The position numbers and the translations under genes were made by a program. 6,420 nucleotides of DNA from Bacteroidota bacterium (lineage in GTDB: Bacteria > Bacteroidota > Bacteroidia > Chitinophagales > Chitinophagaceae): assembly GCA_023386855.1 (NCBI GenBank), contig JAEWIW010000419.1, forward strand, positions 1-6,420, given 5' to 3'. Under the pieces are notes generated by a model. That model did not search any database. It was not told the origin of the DNA and saw nothing but the letters and a program-made list of their open reading frames with translations. Below are positions 1-6,420 of the stretch, piece after piece. Every line of letters begins with the position of its first letter. The first letter of the stretch is position 1.

Positions 1-41
1 ATATATCAACCTGCACAAATGCTGGCATCATCACCTGGATT

Positions 42-1535
42 CTACTTAATCGATGATACATCAACCTGCTCCAGGTCCATTCCTTTCTTTGACCGCATGA
101 ACAGTTTTACCAATGGCTCTTCTGGAAAAAAGATCTCCGTCATCACCGTTACACCATCATCGGCAAACAGTTCAACAGAAGCTACATCAACGAGAATTTT
201 CCAGCTGATATGATTACCCGTTGAATATCGCGTTGCAGTATGTCTTCTTCCAAATCCTCCATCAAAACCTGTAACACCTGATTTGGTTCTGTCGATATAG
301 AATTCATTTGATGCCGGGTCATACCCAATTAAAAGTTCATCACCCACTGCATTGGATATTACCAGTTCAAGATCAGCAATCGCAGGACTGTTAAACGCAA
401 GGCTATAAGTTCCGCTTGCTGAAGACTGGTAATTACTCAGATCCGTTTGACCCCTAACTTCAAGCTTCTTCACCCTCGCAGGTTTGGCTTCGATTTTTTT
501 TAATTCTGGAACCGGCAGGGAGGAAAGAAACAACCTTCCATCCACCGCTTTAAGGGTAAGATCTCTTGCAACGGTATTCGCGCTTCTCCATGCTTTTGTT
601 GGAACACGCTCCGCATACTGCCAGTTACTCATCCATCCCATGAATATTCGCCGGTTGCCTGTATTGGAAAAAGTAACACCGGCATAATCATCAGGACCAT
701 GATCCACCCAACGAATGGCCGTATCATTGGTAGAAAACTTATGGCCATCGAAATCTCCAATAAAATACTGTGTTGCCGAACCTCCATTGGGACCACCCGG
801 GTTAATGCTTACAAATAAAACCCAATGCTGCTTTCCTTTATATTCCAACGGGAACAGGTCGGGGCATTCCCATACTCCTCCATGCGCACCAATATGTTCT
901 CCAAATTCACTTTCCTTGTTCCAATGCTTAAGATCGGGAGAAGAATAAAAAGTAATCCGATCCTTTGTAGCTAATGTCATGATCCATTTTTGAGTGGGCG
1001 CATACCAGCTTACCTTTGGATCACGAAAATCACTGATGCCCGGGTTGGGTAATACCGGATTGCCTGCATATTTCGTCCATGTTCTTCCTTCATCAATACT
1101 GTAAGCAATACTTTGCGACTGGTGCCTGCCCGTATGTGCCCGCTCGCCTGCGGTATCATGATGCGTAAAGATGGCTACCATCGGGGGCTCCCCATTCTTT
1201 CCAAATCCTGATGTATTGTTTATATCCACCACTGCACTGCCGGAAAAAATATACCCGAGGCTGTCGGGATACAATGCAATCGGCTGCTCTTCCCAATGCA
1301 CAAGATCCTTGCTGGTAGCATGGCCCCAGTGCATCGGTCCCCAGGTTGTTCCGCCGGGATAATGCTGGAAGAATAAATGGTATTTACCCTTATAGAAAAC
1401 CATTCCATTGGGATCATTCATCCAGTGTTCTTGGGGAGAAAAATGGAAAAGCGGGCGGTATGGTTCAGCACCTGCCTGGCTCATGGATGTATGAACAAAT
1501 AACAAGCAGATAATAGATAGCGTAAAATTTCTCAT
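42..1535 (-). CDS. Secreted GH32 glycoside hydrolase (levanase / exo-inulinase / invertase-like)
   Basis: Predicted exported beta-fructosidase releasing fructose from levan, inulin or sucrose by a retaining mechanism. The 497-residue protein opens with a Sec signal peptide (about residues 1-20, hydrophobic core SIICLLFV, no lipobox cysteine at the expected place), implying periplasmic or extracellular action. A five-bladed propeller domain (about 27-340) carries the three GH32 signatures: WMNDPNG with nucleophile D41, RDP at 171-173 with stabiliser D172, and ECPD with acid/base E223. FSGSAVVD (about 97-104), DDYAGVTFS (about 282-290) and MGWMSNWQYA (299-308) are further family blocks. A C-terminal beta-sandwich (about 350-497) contains the typical VELFADDG segment. 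Length is normal and all catalytic residues are present. No T9SS-type C-terminal sorting domain is seen. The family is certain from motifs; the preferred fructan is not readable from sequence. It is separated from the upstream aldolase by a terminator, so it needs its own promoter. Confidence 0.95.
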   Translation of the reverse strand: MRNFTLSIICLLFVHTSMSQAGAEPYRPLFHFSPQEHWMNDPNGMVFYKGKYHLFFQHYPGGTTWGPMHWGHATSKDLVHWEEQPIALYPDSLGYIFSGSAVVDINNTSGFGKNGEPPMVAIFTHHDTAGERAHTGRHQSQSIAYSIDEGRTWTKYAGNPVLPNPGISDFRDPKVSWYAPTQKWIMTLATKDRITFYSSPDLKHWNKESEFGEHIGAHGGVWECPDLFPLEYKGKQHWVLFVSINPGGPNGGSATQYFIGDFDGHKFSTNDTAIRWVDHGPDDYAGVTFSNTGNRRIFMGWMSNWQYAERVPTKAWRSANTVARDLTLKAVDGRLFLSSLPVPELKKIEAKPARVKKLEVRGQTDLSNYQSSASGTYSLAFNSPAIADLELVISNAVGDELLIGYDPASNEFYIDRTKSGVTGFDGGFGRRHTATRYSTGNHISWKILVDVASVELFADDGVTVMTEIFFPEEPLVKLFMRSKKGMDLEQVDVSSIK

Positions 1536-1550
1536 TGCATTGTATATACT

Positions 1551-1558
1551 CTAATATA
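1551..1558 (-). promoter_or_regulatory. Weak candidate -7 element for the GH32 gene
   Basis: On the minus strand this reads TATATTAG, one mismatch from the Bacteroidota -7 consensus TAnnTTTG, and ends 15 bases before the GH32 start codon. It lies in the only short stretch (1536-1575) between the upstream terminator and the gene, where a promoter would be expected. No good -33 TTG/TTTG lies at the usual spacing. A second reading, TTGGCA followed 18 bases later by TATATA, resembles a sigma-70 promoter but would put transcription start essentially at the ATG. The region is AT-rich, so chance matches are likely. Confidence 0.25.
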
Positions 1559-1575
1559 CCAAGCAATGCCAACAT

Positions 1576-1610
1576 AAAAAAAGCGGCAGTGCATAATGCA
1601 AACTGCCGCT
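1576..1610 (-). terminator. Intrinsic terminator after the aldolase gene
   Basis: On the minus strand a perfect 9-bp GC-rich stem, AGCGGCAGT paired with ACTGCCGCT (1602-1610 with 1582-1590), is followed directly by a run of seven T (complement of the A-run 1576-1582, the first T being the last stem base). The 11-base loop contains TGCA...TGCA, which could add a short upper stem of 4 bp above a two-base bulge. It begins 32 bases after the aldolase stop codon. On the plus strand the hairpin is followed by ATAGTTACAA, not a T-run, so it works in the minus direction only. It separates the aldolase transcript from GH32. Confidence 0.9.
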
Positions 1611-1642
1611 ATAGTTACAAGAACAAAATTTACTGATCGCTA

Positions 1643-2710
1643 CTATGCGTTTCTTCCGATACAATTCAGGTCTTCGAAAGCTGTTACCAGGCGGTTAACA
1701 AAGCTCTCTTCACCCTTGCGCAACCAAACGCGTGGATCATAATGTTTTTTATTAGGCTTCTCAGCACCATCTGGATTTCCCAGCTGTGCCTGCAGGTAAT
1801 GTTCGAATTTTTTATAGTTACCTAATACGCCATCCCAGAAAGCCCACTGCAGGTCGGTATCAAGGTTCATCTTGATGGCACCATAACCAATGGCTTCACG
1901 GATCTGGTGTTGAGGTGAACCACTTCCACCATGGAATACAAAATAAACAGGCTTTTCTGCAGTACCATATTTTTCCTGGATATAAACCTGGCTGTTTTTA
2001 AGAATGTCTGGACGAAGTTCAACATTACCAGGGCTATACACACCGTGTACATTACCAAATGCAGCAGCAACGGTAAAGAGGTCGCCTACCTGCTTAAGAT
2101 GCTCATAAGCATAAGCCACTTCATTAGGCTGTGTATAAAGCTTTTCATTTTCAACACCGCTATTGTCAACACCATCTTCTTCACCACCGGTTACGCCAAG
2201 TTCAATTTCAATGCTCATTCCAAGAGGAGCCATTCTTTTAAAGAACTCAACAGAGGTCTCAATATTTTCCTGGATTGGCTCTTCAGAAAGATCAAGCATA
2301 TGAGAGCTGAACAGGGGCTGTCCTTTTTCTTTAAAGAATTCAGTTCCTGCATCAACCAGCCCGCTAATCCATGGCAGCCATTTTTTTGCAGCATGGTCGG
2401 TATGCAATACTACCGGTACACCATAATATTTTGCAACATTGTGAATATGCAGAGCCCCGGAGATAGCACCGGCAATATTGGCCTGCAGGTGATCGTTCGG
2501 CATTGCTTTTCCGGCAATGAATTGTGCTCCACCATTGGAGAACTGAACGATTACGGGAGAATTTACTTTTGCCGCAGCTTCCAGTGTGGCATTGATCGTA
2601 TTGGTACCAATCGTATTTACAGCCGGTAAAGCAAATCCACTTTCTTTAGCATCATTGTACAAGGCTCTTAGTTCATCGCCAAACAGGACACCTGCTCTGT
2701 ATTTTCCCAT
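1643..2710 (-). CDS. fbaA: Class II fructose-bisphosphate aldolase (FbaA type)
   Basis: Cytoplasmic zinc-dependent aldolase that reversibly splits fructose 1,6-bisphosphate into dihydroxyacetone phosphate and glyceraldehyde 3-phosphate in glycolysis and gluconeogenesis. At 355 residues it matches the long FbaA-type class II enzymes (the E. coli enzyme is about 359). The family blocks appear in order: AVNTIGTNTINATLEAA (30-46), LHTDHAAKK with catalytic D105 and zinc ligand H106, SSHMLDLSEE (135-144), EIELGVTGGEEDGVDNS (168-184), FGNVHGVYSPGNV with zinc ligand H222, and VFHGGSGS with zinc ligand H260, followed by the phosphate-binding region near MNLDTD (281-286). The start at 2710 is supported by the A-rich leader AAAAATTTAAACG and a promoter element 39 bases upstream. 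There is no signal peptide. Its own promoter and terminator suggest a monocistronic housekeeping gene. The specific symbol (fbaA versus fba) is a naming choice; tagatose-bisphosphate aldolases are usually shorter and look less like this. Confidence 0.97.
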   Translation of the reverse strand: MGKYRAGVLFGDELRALYNDAKESGFALPAVNTIGTNTINATLEAAAKVNSPVIVQFSNGGAQFIAGKAMPNDHLQANIAGAISGALHIHNVAKYYGVPVVLHTDHAAKKWLPWISGLVDAGTEFFKEKGQPLFSSHMLDLSEEPIQENIETSVEFFKRMAPLGMSIEIELGVTGGEEDGVDNSGVENEKLYTQPNEVAYAYEHLKQVGDLFTVAAAFGNVHGVYSPGNVELRPDILKNSQVYIQEKYGTAEKPVYFVFHGGSGSPQHQIREAIGYGAIKMNLDTDLQWAFWDGVLGNYKKFEHYLQAQLGNPDGAEKPNKKHYDPRVWLRKGEESFVNRLVTAFEDLNCIGRNA

Positions 2711-2749
2711 CGTTTAAATTTTTGATTAGTGAGAATTTGAAAAACTGTG

Positions 2750-2757
2750 CAAAGATA
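2750..2757 (-). promoter_or_regulatory. Bacteroidota-type -7 promoter element for the aldolase gene
   Basis: The minus strand reads TATCTTTG, an exact match to the TAnnTTTG -7 consensus known for the primary sigma factor of Bacteroidota, in the context GGGTATCTTTGCA. It leaves 39 bases to the aldolase ATG, giving a leader of roughly 30-35 bases. The -33 element is weak: the position about 18 bases upstream holds TATG rather than TTTG. The rest of the 189-bp gap (2711-2899) shows no convincing hairpin that would terminate the upstream GH78 transcript, so some readthrough into the aldolase is possible. Confidence 0.7.
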
Positions 2758-2899
2758 CCCACGAACGGCCAAAAACATATGAAATAAATGGATAAATTAT
2801 TGACCGTGAAGGTTTCTTTGTATTGCAATTGGCAGGTTTTAACAGGATGAAAAACAGTTTACTGGCTTTAATGCGGCTTCAGGCGCAGGTTATAAGGAA

Positions 2900-5311
2900 T
2901 TATTTTGCCTCAATCACCGTGCGGCCAGCTTTCAGTGACTGGGTTTTTCCTTTCCAGGTAAGCGTTCCACTCGTTCCCTGGGGCAACTCCACTACCAACT
3001 GGTCGGGATTAATGGCTACCGATACCTTGCCATTGGGATGTGGCATTTCTCCCTGCACATAACGCAGGTTACCAGGATGTGGTTCGATCCTTATCTTCCT
3101 GAATCCTTCTCCATCCGAATCAATACCCAGCACTGTACGGAAAAATTCTATGTTCGGGCTGGATCCCCAAGCATGACAGTCGGACCTGGCCATGTCAATC
3201 TCCGAAATCTCCGCCCAGGTGGTCATCCCCATTTGCAGGTTCTTTTTCCATATATCGAGCCACCCGAGGTAATCATTTCCAAATCCTGCTTTCACCAATG
3301 CCTGGTGCAGGTAATATTTGAAATAGATCGAAGCAGGCGCCAATGATGTATCAGTTTGCAATATTTCACCAATCGCTTTAGCTTCTGAACCATTTACAAG
3401 CCCTGATAATTTGGCCAGTGCATTGGCATGCTGTGAAAAAAGTTTCTTGTTTTCAGTATCGGCAAACAGTTTCCTGGTGGAATCATAATAGCGGTGCTTT
3501 ATCGATTTAGCAAGCAGGGCAGCATTTTTTTCATACTGGATGGCAAACTCTTTCATGCCCAAACGATTTTCCAACTCAGCTGCCTGTTTGTAGATCCACA
3601 TCAGTTGAATATCGAGCACCGCCGACTCTCCCCTTTCTCCCACCGGTGCCATGCCATAATCCCATCCTTCACGGTTATGCACCCAGTCGGTAAAATTCCA
3701 GTAAGGAACATTTTTTAACCGGCCGTCGGCCTGCTGGTAATGATGAAAGAAATTCAATACCTGCCTTGTTCCGGGTAGTTTATCTTTTACAAAACCGGTA
3801 TCCTGGCGATATCTCCAATAATCATGTATCATCCCGATCCACCATAAAGAGAAAGTTGGTATCTGCTGATCAAGATCCGTTGGATAACGGCTTTGCGTGA
3901 TCCCTTCCGCAAGCCTGGAACGATCCATCAGCTCAATGGCATATTTTGCCAGTCGCTCATCACCTGCATTATAGTAAGAGACCATAGCCTGAATCCTGGT
4001 ATCACCAATATACTGTAACTGCTCGTAGTAGGGACAATCCATATAGGTTTCAAATGCACATAACCTCGCTGTTCTCCATCCTGTTTCAAACATTCTTTCA
4101 TGAAGCTTGTCTCCTGAAGTAAAGCTTGCTTCCTGCCTGAAAGGATACCCTGTGAAAGTGCCGTAAATATCTTCAATCGTCAGCGGCTCATCTTTTGTTT
4201 CCACTATAAGCTGCAGGTACCTGAAGGTTCTCCACCATAAAGCGGTGAAATGCTGACCTTCTGTTCCATCAGATATAAGGCTGTCGGCCTTTCCAATAAA
4301 TATCTTCCCATCAATGCTATCCCTGTTACCCTTTGGAAGGGATGGTGCATATGATTTTAAAAGATCCGCGGGCTTGCCGATATATAAAGCTTCAGCATAT
4401 CCCAGCCTGATGCCAGCATTATTCCCCTTACTGAATATTAAAGAGGGATAGGCATTGGTTAGATGCCCCTGGTCGAAAAGCAATACTGCCCTGGTATTTG
4501 CTGGAATAGTAAATTTCGTTGGTTTTGCTGGAAAACCTGCAGGCACTTCAATACCCGTTACTGATCGTAGTGCCTGTAATCTCTCGCGTGTCATTTCCAT
4601 AGGCGGCAAAGGTGATGGCACCAGCATCCACCCTCTTGAATCCCGGGCTGCATCTTTAGTTAATCCATTGAATAAGGTTCTTGCTGGCTTCCATTTTCCA
4701 TCATCGTAGATTTTCTTCTCCCAGTTGGTTAAATGGTAATGCATGTTGATGCTTTCACCTGGCCCTGCAACATAATAACCCGGAACCTTTGGCACCAGTG
4801 GCGTGTAACTGCTGTCCCTGGCGGCTTTCCAGCTTCCATCCGTATTGACCATTCCATGCGATGGTTCTTCTGCCTGCATGATGAAAGCGGTCATATAACT
4901 GATCTGTGCTTCCGGTTTATACTCACCATCATTCCATACCAATGCTGCCAGCAGGTTGGAGCCTTTTTGAAGATAGGGAGCAAGGTCAACGGTTTCATAA
5001 TTCCAGTAATAAAGATCCCCTCTTGCCGGGCCAAGTGAAACCAGCTGTCCATTCACCCATAATTTATACCGGTTATCGGCCGATACATATACGATGAACT
5101 TTGAAGGCACTGCATCCAGGTCAAATGTTTTCCTGAACTTGTAAACGCCATGTTCATGAAGTGATTTGTCGGCCATCGTTGCCCATGGATTATCCGTACT
5201 TCCGGGCCCAGTGATCCACCTGGCTTTCCATGGCTGCTGCTGGAGGTCCTGCTGGGCCTGTGATTGAAGCACCATTATCAATAAAAGAAAAATATTGAAA
5301 AACGCCTTCAT
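2900..5311 (-). CDS. Divergent GH78-type alpha-L-rhamnosidase-like glycosidase, secreted
   Basis: Predicted exported inverting glycosidase of the alpha-L-rhamnosidase (GH78) superfamily; the true substrate is unsure. The start at 5311 is chosen because it gives a compact signal peptide, MKAFFNIFLLLIMVLQSQA (cleavage near residue 19), behind an A-rich leader (AAAACAAAAACT); an in-frame ATG at 5341 would add ten mostly basic residues. The order is an N-terminal beta-sandwich (about 28-140, with SADNRYKLWVNGQ), a linker/insert, a second beta-sandwich (about 235-390), an (alpha/alpha)6 barrel (about 395-730) and a C-terminal beta-sandwich (about 732-803, GFRKIRIEPHPG). The catalytic loop reads DCPYYEQLQYIGD: D425, E430 and D437 keep the acidic positions of the usual DCPxRExxGWxGD, but R and GW are replaced. 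TTWAE supplies the probable base E701, followed by SDCHAWGSSP. Length, 803 residues, is somewhat short for GH78. It lies 49 bases after the upstream GH78 stop (19 with the longer start), so the two are likely one operon. Confidence 0.88.
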   Translation of the reverse strand: MKAFFNIFLLLIMVLQSQAQQDLQQQPWKARWITGPGSTDNPWATMADKSLHEHGVYKFRKTFDLDAVPSKFIVYVSADNRYKLWVNGQLVSLGPARGDLYYWNYETVDLAPYLQKGSNLLAALVWNDGEYKPEAQISYMTAFIMQAEEPSHGMVNTDGSWKAARDSSYTPLVPKVPGYYVAGPGESINMHYHLTNWEKKIYDDGKWKPARTLFNGLTKDAARDSRGWMLVPSPLPPMEMTRERLQALRSVTGIEVPAGFPAKPTKFTIPANTRAVLLFDQGHLTNAYPSLIFSKGNNAGIRLGYAEALYIGKPADLLKSYAPSLPKGNRDSIDGKIFIGKADSLISDGTEGQHFTALWWRTFRYLQLIVETKDEPLTIEDIYGTFTGYPFRQEASFTSGDKLHERMFETGWRTARLCAFETYMDCPYYEQLQYIGDTRIQAMVSYYNAGDERLAKYAIELMDRSRLAEGITQSRYPTDLDQQIPTFSLWWIGMIHDYWRYRQDTGFVKDKLPGTRQVLNFFHHYQQADGRLKNVPYWNFTDWVHNREGWDYGMAPVGERGESAVLDIQLMWIYKQAAELENRLGMKEFAIQYEKNAALLAKSIKHRYYDSTRKLFADTENKKLFSQHANALAKLSGLVNGSEAKAIGEILQTDTSLAPASIYFKYYLHQALVKAGFGNDYLGWLDIWKKNLQMGMTTWAEISEIDMARSDCHAWGSSPNIEFFRTVLGIDSDGEGFRKIRIEPHPGNLRYVQGEMPHPNGKVSVAINPDQLVVELPQGTSGTLTWKGKTQSLKAGRTVIEAK

Positions 5312-5360
5312 AGTTTTTGTTTTAATGCGCAAGCGCGCCATTTGAAAGGATGTAATCGTT

Positions 5361-6420
5361 TTATTGGTTTACTTCAAACCGGTAACTCCCCGATCCAAGG
5401 TTTACCTTTACAAACCCGTCCTTCGTCTCCATTATTTTTATTTCCTTAATGGTTTTCAATGGTGCATTGTTTTCAGATATCGATAATGCATCAGCAGCGG
5501 GTATGAAAACTTCGGCAGTAGTGTTAGCAGGAATGGTAACATGAATGCTTAATTTTTCGCCATCCTTTTTCCATCCTGTTTTGATCAGTCCATAATAGGT
5601 TTCATATTCAAGATCCGCATAGGTAAATTTACCGCCGATATGGGGCTTAATGCGGATCTTCTTATAACCCGGCGCTGCAGTATCTGTATCCAGTCCCACC
5701 ATTTTCCTGTACATCCAATCTCCAATGGCACCATAAGCATAGTGGTTATAGGAGTTCATGCCGGGTGTCTGGAAACTTCCATCAGGCTTGATGCCATCCC
5801 ATCTTTCCCAGATCGTTGTAGCACCCATTTTTACAGGGTATAACCATGATGGATAAGTTTCCTGCAATAACAATTTGTAGGCAACGGAATCATATCCATA
5901 ATCACTCAGCACATGACAGAGATATGGTGTTCCCAAAAAACCCGTGGTAAGATGGTTGCCATAGGCCTGTATATTATCAGCTAGCCTGCGGGCCGCGGAT
6001 TTACGCAATGTTTCAGGGAGCATATCAAACTGTAACGCCAGTACATAAGCGGTCTGCGTACCAGAAACCAGTCGCCCGTTTGGTGTTACATATTCTTTAT
6101 AGTAGGCATCCTTAATCTTTTTTAGCAGCTCCTCGTATTTACTTACATCTTCCTGCTTATTTAAAATCTTCGCTGCATTGATCAGCAGTTGAGTTGAATA
6201 AGCATAAAAAGATTGTGCAATAAGATACTTATCGGTCACCGCTGCCATACCACTGTTATCATCATCCGGGCGGTAAAACAGCCAGTCGCCAAAATGAAAT
6301 CCCTTATTCCAAAGATCATTGGTGCTGTTCCTTTGCATATAATCTACCCAGCCCTTCATGCTTTCATACTGGTTCTTTAAAATACCGGTATCGCCGTAAG
6401 CAAGGTAAATAGTATAAGGA
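5361..6420 (-). CDS. Alpha-L-rhamnosidase (GH78), C-terminal part, truncated by window edge
   Basis: C-terminal 352 or so residues of a canonical GH78 enzyme, which hydrolyses terminal alpha-L-rhamnose from glycans or glycosides with inversion. The frame stays open from the stop at 5361 to the window end: upstream of the internal ATG at 6359 it continues IYLAYGDTGILKNQYESM, a typical GH78 barrel segment, so 6359 is not the start. Visible are FHFGDWLFY (from about 6299 downward), LTTGFLGTPYL, and GATTIWERWDG with the presumed general base Glu at codon 5805-5807, then MNSYNHYAYGAIGDWMYR. A C-terminal beta-sandwich starts at GYKKIRIKPHIGG and runs to the stop. The general-acid loop, N-terminal sandwiches and any signal peptide lie outside the window. 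No T9SS sorting domain is seen at the C-terminus. Together with the closely following GH78-like gene it forms a probable operon; the upstream promoter is not visible. Confidence 0.93.
   Translation of the reverse strand, partial: PYTIYLAYGDTGILKNQYESMKGWVDYMQRNSTNDLWNKGFHFGDWLFYRPDDDNSGMAAVTDKYLIAQSFYAYSTQLLINAAKILNKQEDVSKYEELLKKIKDAYYKEYVTPNGRLVSGTQTAYVLALQFDMLPETLRKSAARRLADNIQAYGNHLTTGFLGTPYLCHVLSDYGYDSVAYKLLLQETYPSWLYPVKMGATTIWERWDGIKPDGSFQTPGMNSYNHYAYGAIGDWMYRKMVGLDTDTAAPGYKKIRIKPHIGGKFTYADLEYETYYGLIKTGWKKDGEKLSIHVTIPANTTAEVFIPAADALSISENNAPLKTIKEIKIMETKDGFVKVNLGSGSYRFEVNQ

Noticed and set aside
1621..1640. TAAATTTTG on the minus strand near the aldolase stop, considered as a GH32 promoter -7 element
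   Set aside because: Spacing inside the element is one base too long for TAnnTTTG, and the strong terminator at 1576-1610 lies between it and GH32.
1931..2629. A 232-codon open frame on the plus strand, antisense to the aldolase gene
   Set aside because: It lies wholly inside a highly conserved aldolase gene whose coding sense is certain. The translation has no recognisable domain, is rich in Ile, Phe, Cys and Asn, and has no promoter or leader evidence. It is best explained by codon use in the aldolase that leaves few stops in the opposite frame.
2862..2871. CAGTTTACTG small inverted repeat in the gap after the divergent GH78 gene, considered as a terminator
   Set aside because: The stem is only 4 bp with a two-base loop and is not GC-rich; the T-run next to it on the minus strand is not enough to call a terminator.
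2900..5311. Possibility that the divergent GH78-like protein is a catalytically dead or frameshifted pseudogene
   Set aside because: The frame is intact over 803 codons, the domain order is complete, and acidic residues occupy all expected catalytic positions (D425, E430, D437, E701).
4..5843. Numerous shorter open frames of about 60-100 codons on the plus strand, and a few out-of-frame ones on the minus strand
   Set aside because: All overlap the four well-supported genes, show no family motifs and have low-quality composition, as expected of shadow frames.
5361..6359. Reading the right-hand gene as a complete 332-residue protein starting at 6359
   Set aside because: The same frame continues without a stop to the window end and encodes recognisable GH78 barrel sequence (IYLAYGDTGILKNQYES), so the ATG at 6359 is internal and the gene is truncated by the window.

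Overview
The window looks like a piece of a Bacteroidota chromosome, most likely of the Chitinophagaceae or relatives. The evidence is moderate GC with A-rich sequence before the start codons rather than strong Shine-Dalgarno sites, a TAnnTTTG-type -7 promoter element, Sec-exported glycosidases, and an aldolase closely resembling those of this group. The taxonomic placement is inferred from motif and protein recognition, not from a search. All four genes read from the minus strand; I see no plus-strand gene, RNA gene, mobile element or CRISPR array, and no gene-free stretch longer than 300 bases.

In transcription order (high to low coordinates): (1) the C-terminal part of a canonical family GH78 alpha-L-rhamnosidase, cut by the right edge of the window; (2) directly downstream, a complete second GH78-type protein with a signal peptide and a divergent active-site loop; (3) after a 189-bp gap containing a clear Bacteroidota -7 promoter element, a class II fructose-bisphosphate aldolase, closed by a strong intrinsic terminator; (4) a complete secreted GH32 fructan or sucrose hydrolase ending 41 bases from the left edge.

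The two GH78 genes are closely spaced and probably co-transcribed; together they would remove terminal rhamnose (or, for the divergent one, possibly another sugar) from plant-type glycans such as pectin side chains or rhamnosylated natural products. GH32 would release fructose from levan, inulin or sucrose. The aldolase is a cytoplasmic glycolysis/gluconeogenesis enzyme with its own promoter and terminator, so it appears to be a housekeeping unit lying between carbohydrate-degradation genes rather than part of an operon with them. No SusC/SusD pair, sugar kinase, isomerase or regulator is visible, so whether this is the edge of a polysaccharide utilisation locus cannot be decided here.

I did not find a convincing undescribed system. 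The most interesting item is the divergent GH78 paralogue, whose acidic catalytic residues appear to be kept while the surrounding substrate loop is changed.
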